A stretch of 64,000 nucleotides of DNA, taken from positions 103,810,821-103,874,820 of the forward strand of contig JBCFYV010009882.1 in the NCBI GenBank assembly GCA_039000515.1, written 5' to 3'. Position numbers and translations under genes: made by a program. The notes under the pieces are model-generated. The model saw nothing but the letters and a program-made list of their open reading frames with translations, was not told the DNA's origin and searched no databases. This stretch comes from Timema cristinae. Taxonomy: Eukaryota; Arthropoda; Insecta; Phasmatodea; Timematidae. Of this stretch, positions 10,527 through 21,579 are shown one piece after another (positions within the stretch are counted from its first letter, which is position 1; each line of letters opens with the position of its first letter).

Positions 10527-13500
10527 ACAAAAGTGATATAGGAAACGGTTGTTTGAAATTGCTCAGTAACCATCTCATCTTTTGCAATGGAATACTGTGT
10601 ATTTCATGTTAAAATATATGCGAGGAAAATTTATTATATTTATTATATGTATTTATTAAATTTATTAGAAAAGTCCAAGACTCAATTTATTTATATTTAT
10701 TTTCTTGTGTGTGTAACTCGTTAATATAATTTTTGGCGCATATGTGTATATTAGAATTAGTGAGGTATCCCTGCATTTTTTATGTTGGCTTTCTCTATTC
10801 ATTTAACTTATGTTCATATTACCACTTACGTGTGATGAATTATAAGCAGGGTCTGGATATTGATGACACTACATCCTTTTATCGGTTCATCACATACAAT
10901 AGGTAGTCATACACACACGTTCGTTCCTGTGAGAAAGAATGGTATCTCTCAAATCACAGGGGAAATAATGTGTTTTAGTGGGTGTTGCCACACACCACGA
11001 TTGAGTGCGGGAAGGTTTGTGAAACACTTCCCTGTGGAGTTTCGTTTCCTCTACTGTTGAGGTTTCAATAATCCTCGCCATGCCATGTGCTTATGTCTGA
11101 ACTGTGTTTACTTTGTGAATGTTTTAAGTTTATGCTGTATTTATTAAAGTATTAGTTGTATGAAACATGACTGACATTCATCATGCTAGCAAAGAGTTTT
11201 TAACCGCTTTATAGAGATTTATAAGTCACACCCAGCACAATGGGGAGTGAAGCCTAAAGAGTATGTGAATAAAAATTTTAAAAAAAATCCACATATGACA
11301 CTTATAGAATTTTACCGCAAAGTGAACCCAAAAGCCAAAATGAAATTTAGATGAAAAAAAATACATTCGATCAGGGGCTCTTTCCGAAAAGAGCTTAAAA
11401 TAATTTGATATGGCTTTTCCCTTTCAGCTAGGTACTTCTTTTGCCAGGAACATTGTATTTTTTGGTTGCTTGTTAAGTGCAGACTTTCTATAATAGCATA
11501 TGCAACAATGCATAATTTTATTTTTCTGTCATCACACATGAGCCTTGACACCTTAACCATATAGAAATGATTCTCTAATACACTTCTCTATGCTTTAATT
11601 TATCCTGCACACACCACTAGAAACTCTATAGAATAACTGATTCATGTTGTAAATTTATACATGACACTGTGCCATTCGAGATGACAGGATAAATGACAGT
11701 TTTTGTCCATACACAGTCTTTCCCTTTGTAAAAAAAAATCGCGTTAATTCCCGCGTGATTACTTATAGTGTGTTTGTGTGTGAAGGATTTTTTCCACGCC
11801 TCGTTTTTCATGCGAGCTATTCATACCGTTCCAATGCGCCATTCTTTCTTGCGACAAAGAACACATGTGTATGGTCACCTAGTGTTCACAAGCACATAAA
11901 CTCTGTTCATGATCACCTGGTTGTAGAAATATAAATTATATAGGTCATTTTTTTGTCATTTTGGAATTTTAGGCCATATTTTCTTGGTTTGCTTCCTTTT
12001 AGAATCATTTTTAGGCATTTTTGAGTTATTTTAAGATATACTTATTAAATAAGTATATTTATAAATACTTTCGATATTTTATAAATACATAAATTTTTCA
12101 ACACAATTGTTGGAATGAGAAGATGATGTAGGTAATGAACTTTGGAACCTTGTTGCTTTTGGTTGTAAAATACACATTCTAGGTGATAATGTAACTAGGC
12201 TGGAGAGGGTTGCTTTGTAAGGGGATAGCTATTGCTTTTAAAGCAGATATTTGAAAACCATTACATATAATATTTAGCAGAATGTAACAGTTTAGCTGTT
12301 CAAGGTTTTTCATTGCTGATGTACATTATAGTTTCCATTTGTAAAGCAAGGCTTTGATTTAGCTGTGTTTATTTATTACATTTCTTTGTTCATATTTTTA
12401 CATAACTGGAAGAAAAGTCCCTTTTTTAAATTCTTGGGTCATTTTATAGGTCTTTTTTGATGCTTTTTAGGTCATCAAAATCCAGGCCCTGATGATAAGA
12501 AAACTGTTTAATTAAATGTAAAGTATTTTTAACTGAAAATATGTTTACGTTTGTCTACAATTTTGGGACCTTCTGCTTGGCTGCTAGTTTATTCACACAT
12601 TTCATTTATAATATATCAACAAGTGAAACATTTATACAAGATGTGTTTTAGTGATGAAAAATGGATGTTTCCTAAGCATGAAGAACTTGTTTAAACTGTA
12701 CTAATAAAGTATTCATCCCATGGGTATATAATTAATTGTCTATAACAATTTTCATTACCATGGTATCTAACAGACCATAATGTTGGTCAAATAGAAACAG
12801 TGCTAAAATATTTCAAAGGTAGCCTATAGTTTTAACAAGTCCCGTATGCCTTAGCAACACTATGATCACCACAGGTTAATGTGTTTATGCTTAGCAAGAC
12901 ATTTATTTCAACTAACATTTTCACTATAAAAAGGGAAAAATATCATTTACACAAGTAATAAAATTACTTAATTATTTGTTTGCAAATTATATACTGTTTA
13001 TCATAAATTTATATTTTATTCTTGTTTATTGATCTTTATAAATAATAGTAGTTTAAATATTAATTGTTATTTTTATAGATCAGTGAATAAGCTATAGAGG
13101 CAAATATATTATTTATATAAAGAGTTGCTATTTATCAGTTCTACATTATGTATTTTCTAAAGTTGCAGTGCATAACATTCACTTTTTTTTAAATTTGAAA
13201 TATGGTTTGCAATATTTTACGCAACTGTTATTAAAATATGTTAACATATTTTACCATTATTAATTACTGTAATCTATTTTTAAATAAATTATTACTATTA
13301 TTTTGTGAGATTACGTTATTTAAATCCTATTGTTACCTAATTTTGACAGCGTACTATTGATTGCTACTAGCTAACAATCTTTTCATCATTTGGAAAAAAA
13401 AACCATGGCTAACACAAAGCTTTGTAACCATTACAAAAACAATATTGAATTCGGAAAAGTCATAATTTATCTAAAATACCGTGTTAGGTGCTAAAAGGGT

Positions 13501-14140
13501 GGAGGATATTACATTGTTTGGTCATTTGCAAAGCTGATATAATTCCATTTTAAAAGAATATAAATATTTAATACATGCAACTGTAAAATAGCTGTTTATT
13601 TGAGAACAAGCTATCACGAAACAGTAATAAATAAAATAATTGTAGTAAAACAATTGTGCAAAGGTGAATAATTTTTAGTCAGAATTATTGCTATTTAAAA
13701 TTATATATTGTCACATTGATTTCAAATGCTTTTTTTAAATTCAAGACACTGGCATATTAATTATTGCATATTAATTATTGGTATTCCTTTATGGTGAAAC
13801 TTTCTTTTTTAAATCTATTTAGAACTTTTATTTGTCATCATAGCCAGCGTACAACTGATAAACAGATAATTATGTCCTTAAATTAAATCTGTCTTTGTTT
13901 TATCAGACATGTGGCACAATATATTGTATCTCACCTGTTTATGCACTAGATAAAGACTAAAAATCTTCAACCCTGCCAAGATTTGAGAAAACAAAGTCTT
14001 AAGAAGGGGCTAGGTACTTTCAGGTATATTGCATTAGTATTATTGGCCAGAGCACACATACCTTAAGCATTGGTTTATGATCTTGTTAACTACACCAAAT
14101 AGTTAACTCAAGTCACTTTCCAATTAAATCACAGTAGTGC
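10527..14140. other. Long gene-free A+T-rich stretch
   Basis: No exon with plausible splice sites and no recognisable transposon protein was found on either strand. A slightly less A+T-rich patch at 10850-11080 has open frames on both strands but no homology I recognise. Confidence 0.5.
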
Positions 14141-14174
14141 ACAAGAAGAAAGGATATAATACCGTTAATTGTAA

Positions 14175-14428
14175 AGTTTGCGGTCTGGAGTTCAATCCTC
14201 GGTCCCGGCACAGATTTATCTGATTGCCAAACCCTTCCTTCACCTCTGACAAGACGTGTATTAATCACAACTTGTGAATGTGTGGAATGCCAGGTCGCCA
14301 CCGTGGTTCGGATTCCACGTTAAACTGTAGGTCCTCCATTTCATATCACAATCACCCTATCATTACACACTAGCGTAAGTGCGTATAACCCGAACAGGTA
14401 GTAAGACGCAGTGCTAATAGTAATAATA
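14175..14428 (+). mobile_element. tRNA-derived SINE, type C
   Basis: B box GTTCAATCCTCGGTCCCGG, the body with CACCGTGGTTCGGATTCC, and the common tail CCGAACAGGTAGTAAGACGC ending in TAA-type repeats are all present. The head upstream of the B box is diverged. Confidence 0.8.
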
Positions 14429-14569
14429 ATTGCAAAGCTATGACTTTTAAATAATTATTTTAAGTCGCTTTTGACAAAGTGTAGCACAAGAAGACATACT
14501 ATAGCAATATCGTGGACAAAATTTTTATTTTATTCAATATGAACACTTTTGAATTTTTTTCAACCAAAA

Positions 14570-14782
14570 CCACCAGGGTTGTGTCAGCTACTAGTAGTGG
14601 CAGATATGTAAACTAACTTCTGACATTGGGGTACCATGTAATCAACCTGACCTTGGTGACCATAAGAACAATTTGCCATCGGGAAAAATACCTATGATGC
14701 CACCAGGAATTGAACACAAGACCTCTAGGTTCGTAGCCAAGAGCGCTGTTCACAAGACCAAGAAGCTGCCCCACCGTCTATT
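14570..14782 (-). mobile_element. Possible SINE, type F (single copy here)
   Basis: On the minus strand a tRNA-like head is visible: CAGCTTCTTGGTCTTGTG, GGCTACGAACC and the B-box-like GTGTTCAATTCCTGGTGG. Only one copy lies in the window, so family status is inferred. Confidence 0.4.
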
Positions 14783-15040
14783 TGAAAACAAGTTGTTCAT
14801 TATATTAGCTAAGGCTGATTCGGCTTAGAGTATTTTCAATATAATCTTTTTGGAGCTACAAAATAAAGTGTAAGAAGAGGCCACAACATTTTGAAGTACA
14901 CAAAATGCGAACAAACAAATTATACCTGAGAAGGTATCCTTATTTACACACCATAAACAAACATTCGAGGTGCTAAATAGCTATGTTGGTATTGCTCGCA
15001 GTATATTGGCCGACAGAAACATGTGGTACACTTCACTTAA

Positions 15041-15081
15041 TTTAACATGAAAGTTCTCCTCAGGACAACTTTCATGTTAAA
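15041..15081. repeat. Perfect 15-bp-arm hairpin
   Basis: TTTAACATGAAAGTT at 15041-15055 is exactly complementary to 15067-15081, with an 11-base loop. Confidence 0.7.
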
Positions 15082-15117
15082 TGAACATCACTTCATTGTT
15101 AAGTTATTTATTATTTT

Positions 15118-15330
15118 AGCACCGCGTCTTACTACCTGTTCGGGCTATACATTTATGTACTAATTACACTAATAGTTTTAGGGATTAGGAAGGTTATATT
15201 TAAAATAAGTGTGTCCACATTTGCATTGAGGGATAATGGAAAACCATTTTGGAAAAAACCTATTAGTACACCTGACCAAAATTCAAACCTCAATATTCCC
15301 ATCATCAGCAGCTAAGTCAAGGTCATACAT
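15118..15330 (-). mobile_element. tRNA-derived SINE, type B (degraded)
   Basis: It starts with the inverted common tail AGCACCGCGTCTTACTACCT and continues through the inverted body (TTTGCATTGAGGGATAATGG). The head end is eroded. Confidence 0.7.
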
Positions 15331-16079
15331 AGCAGGCTGAACATTTCAGGAGGGGTTTTAGAGGCCAGAAAAAATTACAAACAAATAAACTCGTATAGAA
15401 GCTGTTTGGTGTGTTTTTTTTAATGCTAATTTAGGGCAGAGATTTAAACTTTGAATGCTATATAACTTTCTATAATTTAGAAACTTTAAAATTTGCTTTG
15501 ATCACTCTTTAAGTTATGTCTAACTTGGATGATTTTAGAGCTGATTCAGTATCTTTGATAGAGCCTATATAGTTTAAAAATGGAACCCCATACACTTTAC
15601 ATAAATGCATTTTCAATCTGACCAAATATATTGAAGACTTGTATTATATCTATGAAAGGGGTGGCTAATGGCTGTGAGGAGGGAAGCGGGGGTTGTTTGG
15701 AACCTCAGAAACTGGCCAGCGTTTCTGATGACTCTGTATATGGTCACTTTCAGGTAGGAACAAATGTTACTAAAACTAGGCTGTTCTTAAACTGCAACAA
15801 TTCAGGGGTTGATAAATAGAACCGACTCTCCCCCTCTTTATTACTTTTTTTTTTTACAGGTTCAGTTGCCATGTGAGTTTGGTCAAGTTGAAATGTTTTG
15901 TTGTGTCCTTATCTTAAAAGACATACACCTTTCACCACTCCCCCTACACTCATTAATAATTCCTATTTATATTGTCAATATTTTGCGCTATTAAACCCAG
16001 ATTTGTTAACTGGCAAATATACAGAATCACATAAAAATGTATTTAACATAAGAATGGTGGCAGAGACTAATTTTACATC

Positions 16080-16205
16080 TTCTCTTATACGCTCTCTATT
16101 TTGATATTATTTAAACCATAAATAATTAGAACAAAATCATCAAGTTATCGGGGAGGGGAGGGCTTGAACCCCCAAACTCACCCCCCTGGCTACATCCTTG
16201 TGTTA
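16080..16205. mobile_element. Fragment of GGCCGTAGCC-type MITE
   Basis: AAACCATAAATAA, then a G-rich run, then TTGAACCCCCAAACTC and CTGGCTACATCCTTG match the right end of the elements at 41631-41993 and about 48549-49006. The left part is not recognisable. Confidence 0.5.
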
Positions 16206-16457
16206 TACTACTTCATGTAAACTTAATTTGGATTGTGATCTCGGCATCAAGCAGTCACGTCACAAGAGAGTGGATTGCTGTTGGCAAGGAGGTTGGAAAT
16301 CGAATCTGGGCCAATCATCATAATTTTTTAGTTAAAGCTAAAGGATTTTATAATAATGCATTCTAACCTCATAATATGTCAATAGTTGTCAAATAATTAT
16401 TATCAAAAATAAGTATTGATACTAAGATGAATAAATACAACCAACCCTCACAAACTC

Positions 16458-16565
16458 CTAAAGTCAAAAATTTACTCAAAAATAAAATTCATGGAATAAT
16501 TTTATAAACTCCTAAAGTCAAAAATGCACTCAAAAATAAAATTCATGGAATAATTTTATAAACTA
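16458..16565 (+). repeat. 62-bp tandem duplication
   Basis: AAACTCCTAAAGTCAAAAAT through AATAATTTTAT is repeated twice in a row with very few differences, so it is recent. Confidence 0.85.
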
Positions 16566-16753
16566 AACTCAAAACAATTATATATACTGAATAAACTTTA
16601 TATAAATTACCATTCATTATAATATATGAAAAATACTGGTCTTTTAAATTAAAGTTAGTTTTTATACCTGCAAAACTTGAGAAGGAAAGAGTAACTTTAT
16701 ACAAAATTAATCACAAATTAATATTTTTAATAACATTAATTTTTATTCGGTAA

Positions 16754-17678
16754 AGTCCGTATCACACGACACTAGCTCGTACTTGAAATCCAGTGTGCTA
16801 GCTAGCATGTCATCATCTAGCGTCGTGTGAATCAGAAAAAGTATACTGGTTCTGCCACTTGGTACTGGCTACCATACTAGTTGTGAGGATAGAACACGTG
16901 CTATTTTCGTACTAGTTTTGACACTAGTCTGTGTAATTCAACCAATCATGTGCGCTGAGACTGTTTTGTAGATAAATGGTATAAATGATGCCAACATGGT
17001 CATCGGATGTGATTTTGTTGTTGGCAGAAAATTATTATAAACAACCTTGTTTATATAATACCAAATTGCCACAATATGACAATATATTTAATATATATAA
17101 ATTTAATTTAAAACATGTCATCTAAAAACGACAAACTGTGTTCCAGACCCAATTTTAATCTAAATAAACTTGATAGCATGCCAACCTTGGGCGGGTTTTA
17201 TTTTTAGAATATAAAGTGTGCGTAGGCCTAAAAAAAAGAACATTTGTGTATCAAAGAGACTTTAATTGGACACCCACGGGCTTAGGGGCCTCTGACCACA
17301 ATGTAAATAAATGAATACAAATTTAGGGAGATACTAAACGTTTGTGTCACCCCGAATGTATATTGCCTAACCTCCGAATATATCATATTTAGCATCATGA
17401 GACCATTATTTCGTCTTTCCCAACCATTCCCGTGTCTATATTCTTTTTCCTACGCTCCCTCTCATAATTTTCAATATCTTTATTAATAATTAATTCAGCT
17501 GCTGCACTCAAAATTAATCTCTGATGTTCGATAAATATTTGCACTAGAACCTAGTACCAAACTAGCAGCGTGTGAATACTCTAGTCCCATTTCCATTGTA
17601 CTAGATAGTATACAGATATCTAGGTGCTAGCTAGCACACTTGATTTCTAGTATAAGCAAGTGTCGTGTGATACAGGCT
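16754..17678. mobile_element. PIF/Harbinger-like non-autonomous transposon
   Basis: The ends AGTCCGTATCACACGACAC and, inverted, AGCCTGTATCACACGACAC form terminal inverted repeats. They extend with mismatches through GTGCTAGCTAGCA for about 55 bp. The flanking 3-bp TAA duplication (16751-16753, 17679-17681) fits the TWA rule of PIF/Harbinger. I see no transposase frame in the 925-bp interior. Confidence 0.75.
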
Positions 17679-17697
17679 TAAGGAGTAATAATAATTG

Positions 17698-17874
17698 ATA
17701 GAAGGTTTGTATCTTCTCTTTTTATTCCTTTCTTATTTACTACTTTTCTTCTATGACAACAACATTAGTACAAATAAGACTTGAAGATGGTGAAAAATTA
17801 CCGAAACATGTTGTCATCGTAGAAGAAAAGTAGTAAAAAAAGAAAAAGAAGATACAACCTTTTATCAACTAAAA
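17698..17874. repeat. Long hairpin with GAAGATGG...CGAAAC core
   Basis: The left arm (17700-17765, with TTTGTATCTTCTCTTTTTAT and TACTTTTCTTCTATGACAAC) is complementary to the right arm (17808-17872). The loop reads ACTTGAAGATGGTGAAAAAT followed by TACCGAAACA. It directly follows the Harbinger-like element but is separate from it. Confidence 0.6.
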
Positions 17875-17879
17875 TTAAT

Positions 17880-19600
17880 ATTTGATTACTACCTTGTATA
17901 GTAATTAATTAGTGTAATTTTCCCATGTCCTCACCATGCTAACATGGATGCATTTCCTCTTAAATATCGTCTCAGTAATTCGGTAATAATCTTGGTGTTG
18001 AACATATTAGTAAAAATAGACATTCAAACTTTCCACGATTACAAATAACCTCCAAAGCTTCCTTGCCTAAATCATCTGACAAATAACTTGCCATTTTACC
18101 ATAGGTAAGTTATCTTCCGTATCTTGGCATCGAAGGGTCAGCAGATATGAAACAAAGGCATACAATAATTATTAGTACTTTACCTGATTACGATAGGCGA
18201 CTCCTCTATCAGTGTTGTTGATAAAGTCGCTAATAAACTCGGGTTTAATATGGTAGCTAGAAACTTGGATGTAAAACAACAAGTTTTAGATATTTAATCA
18301 ACAGATTGTTTGTAAAACAAAATAAAAAAAAGATTGAAGGGTTAGTGCTTATCATCTTGTTATATAAGCTGTTTCTCATTTTATTATGTTCCAGTATGTA
18401 CGTAGCCACTTAATCAACGCTCAACATAAGAGTTGTTGTGGAAAATAATTACCTTGAGCTGGGCTTATATTCACACGTAACTAATAGTGAATGGTGCAGA
18501 GGAGTTGGAACACATTATTTTCAATTCATATTGAATAATGCACAACACATAAAGTTGATTTAACTTTATTTTTTTATGCATTATGCTTGGACTTGAGTAT
18601 ACACACAGCCCCTGTATCAGCCAATGTGAGTGCGAGGAGAAGCTCTAACCAATCAAACGCCAGTATAGAGAGCAGACGGGATTTATCTTTTGTGTTCATG
18701 TTGTTGTAGCTCTACTTGTTTGTTATTAACGTATTTTTACTCTTTTATTATAAATGATTATGATTACATAGGTGATTTTAAATAAAGGTAAAGATTACAT
18801 TTTTTTATCCTATCAATAAGTCATAAAGCTTGCATGATTTATACCGTTTCCTAATTTGATACAGACTTTGAACTTTCAGTAACCATTACAAATATTCTTG
18901 TTTCTCTATGTAAAGTGAAGGAACACAACTATTTACATATATTAAATGTTATTGCCCCAAGCCATTCCTATGCACTGTTTATTCAGTGGATAGTACCTGA
19001 ACAGAGAATTTATTTTGTAAACATTAAAATAGCTCAGTTTTGGAAGGTAAATTTATTGTTACTCATTCTATTACATTTTCATTGGCAATTTAATAACAAA
19101 ACATTGTAGTAAACTATGTCTTGTTGATACTTGTATTATTGCATGCTATGTGTGAGACTCTCACCATAGTGTGATTGCTAAATGTTGGCAGTTATTTTAA
19201 CAGTTACCAACATTACTAGAACTACTTCATATAATTATACATTAAATAATATGTTCTGCAGCTGGCACTTTTTGAAATATATTAGCATTTCCAACATAAT
19301 GACAACAATAAAACTGCATTTTGTCAATGTTGACAATGTTGACAGCAAAAAAATAGTTTTTGTGTTCACTTTGTTTGCTCTGATGGGTGGTGAGTGATCT
19401 TACCTCGACTGATTACAGTATGGCTATAGCTTATAAGCTGTACCATAGTGTAATCTGTCGAGGTAAGATAAATACCATTCAGGGAAAACTCGTATATCTA
19501 CAATATGTCTACTCTGAAGGTAGTAAGCTTACTTTGACAGATTACACTATGGTTCTATATTATAAGCTACACTAGTGTTCCACAAACATTTTAAGTTCAC
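17880..19600. other. Gene-free A+T-rich stretch
   Basis: No exon or known element was identified apart from the palindromic repeat pair at 19385-19580, listed separately. Confidence 0.4.
19385..19580. repeat. CACTATGG palindrome family, two units
   Basis: Two imperfect palindromes of about 35 bp (19419-19455, CAGTATGGCTATAGCTTATA and its complement; 19546-19578, CACTATGGTTCTATATTATA) are set between GATCTTACCTCGAC and CGAGGTAAGAT. The same core occurs at 34130, 56130 and 58195. Confidence 0.6.
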
Positions 19601-19617
19601 ATTCTTAACAAACATAA

Positions 19618-19856
19618 CCCGCCTCGGTGGCGTAGTTGGCTAACGCGCTTGTCGTGTTGAGCTCGACTGCTGAGGACAGGGAGATCGAGGTTCGAATCTC
19701 GGTCGGGTGAACTGGGTGTGGTTTTCCACTCTCCCTCCGCGCAAATGCGGGTTCACTTCCCCTAATTCAACCTTCCCAATTCCTAATCCATTAGCGTAAT
19801 TAGTACTTAAAGTGTATAACCCGAACGGGTAGTAAGACGCGGTGCTAATATTGTTA
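19618..19856 (+). mobile_element. tRNA-derived SINE, type A (full length)
   Basis: Head CCCGCCTCGGTGGCGTAGTT carries an A box (TGGCGTAGTTGGC) and a B box (GGTTCGAATCTC). The body CTCCCTCCGCGCAAATGCGG follows, then the tail CCGAACGGGTAGTAAGACGC ending GGTGCTAATA. A 13-bp target duplication TTAACAAACATAA lies at 19605-19617 and 19857-19869, so the copy is complete and fairly young. Confidence 0.93.
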
Positions 19857-20810
19857 TTAACAAACATAATTTTTTACGGTAAACTGTTTTGTTTTAGCAG
19901 CAGAAAATACATTACACACCCAGTCCAACTGTTGTACAGTAAATCAGAATTCAAAATTAGGAAACTATAGACTATTTTTTTAAGTAAGTTTAAATGTTCC
20001 CAGATTAAAGGTTGAAGTGATTTACTGTGCCCGAATCTTTAACATCTGGAAACATTTCATTCAAGCTACTGTAAAACTTTCTCAATTCAAAATCTAAGGG
20101 ATATCTAAAAAAAAATATTCAAAATTTGAATTAACATTTTTCATTAGTATCCGTGCAGCTGCTACACAATAAATCAATAACCTTAAAATATGCTAAAATA
20201 TAATCACTCATATTTTATACATGCTATTTAAAACACACAAACCAGGAAAATTCAAACACAAACTATAATACCTTGGAAAAATTAACATACGAAAATTGCA
20301 GACTCTAATGAGAATTGATGAAAGCCGAGCCCAAACACCCCCTATATTATGTAACCCACTCGCCGCTGGTCGTAATTCCCCGCTCTCTCATTTGCTATGT
20401 GTCAATAAGCTAACTCCAACTTTATTTGACATTCTCTATTTAATAAAGAACGTTATTAAGTTAGGTTTGAAATGAGTACCAACTATAAATAGTTAACAAT
20501 GTATAGGCTTCGAATTATTTAAATATTTCCCACTAAAATTTGAATTAAATATTATTTTTACTATTGATTTAAATATTAACCTCATGGGGAAACATGGTGG
20601 TTCAAAATATCCAATTTTTCGAATTAACCAATGTTTAATTAGCCAAATCCTACTGTATTTGTAATTTAGTTAAGCCATAACTATAACTTTGTGCAAAAGG
20701 TAAGATCTTGTCAGATGTATTTAAAACATTAGTAAGTATGAATGGGTAAAAAAATGCGGTCTCCGCACGGCTGCTTGTTGGTACCAACTTCATTCGTGTT
20801 CTTATTAAAC

Positions 20811-20900
20811 AGTGATGTGTGGCACTGTGTGCTGTGGCCGCACGGCAGACTTGATCCGCCAAGACGGTACATTGATTGTGGAACACTGGAATAATGCCAG
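20811..20900 (+). other. Possible isolated exon, product unknown
   Basis: Between an acceptor-like CTTATTAAACAG and a donor CCAG/gtaagc, one frame reads CGRTADLIRQDGTLIVEHWN. It is richer in G+C than its surroundings. The minus strand is also open here. I recognise no family, and no partner exon was found. Confidence 0.2.
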
Positions 20901-21405
20901 GTAAGCTTTCTACCTTACAAGTTTACATTGAAGTTAATACCCGTCCATCAAGACTTTGGTTTACCATAGAAAAGTATACTATTTTTCAATAGGTATTATA
21001 GTAACATTTTGGTATAACTTTTGATCGATCTATGTACACATTATAAAAATAAGTGTCCTATGTGAAAGTGTTGCTACACTTACTTATTAACATATTTTCC
21101 TTCGCTTCTTATTGAAGAACCAGCATATTTGTTTTGTTGAACAATGATTATTTATCGACACAAAGCTTTAATATTATAGGACTCTTTACATATTTTCTCT
21201 AAAACAGCACTACACAAAAAGTACAAAATTTGGGGATGTGGTTGTAAATAAAAATAATATATTTTAATTTTAAGTAAATCAAATGTAATCCAACTTTACA
21301 TTTTACAAGCTGGCTTCCCTACTTGACAAAATAACATTGCTAATAACAACTTGGTCTTGTTTTTTGTGCCATTGAATGTACATTCTCTAACTCGGCTGCC
21401 GCCGC

Positions 21406-21579
21406 TTATTCAACCAAAACGTTGTAGTGACGGTCATCTTCTGCAACTAAAAACACTTGGGGCCAAATCCCCTGGTTCCAGTCTGGATAGGAGCAGACAA
21501 AGTCGTCTGTTCCAAACGCTGATGGCCGGACTACTGTTAGTGTCACTCCTAGTGTGTAGCCCACGAGGTACATCTCGAT
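21406..21579 (-). CDS. OTULIN: OTULIN last exon, catalytic His and Asn
   Basis: The acceptor is gtgtgtacag/ATC and the stop TAA lies at 21406-21408. It encodes [17 protein letters not shown] through [19 protein letters not shown] and RHYNVLVE. The His codon is at 21427-21429 and Asn at 21421-21423, the HxN arrangement of OTULIN. Phase 0 joins it to GGLEQ of the exon 12 kb upstream. Confidence 0.9.
   Translation of the reverse strand: MEMYLVGYTLGVTLTVVRPSAFGTDDFVCSYPDWNQGIWPQVFLVAEDDRHYNVLVE

Noticed and set aside
19618..19710. Possible tRNA gene (A and B box)
   Set aside because: Boxes are present, but the same head recurs with a SINE body and tail and no clean cloverleaf; it is a SINE head.
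19895..20660. Possible second Tigger-like element (ends with TTAGCCAAATCCTACTGTA)
   Set aside because: Only the right end looks transposon-like; no matching left end or transposase was found.
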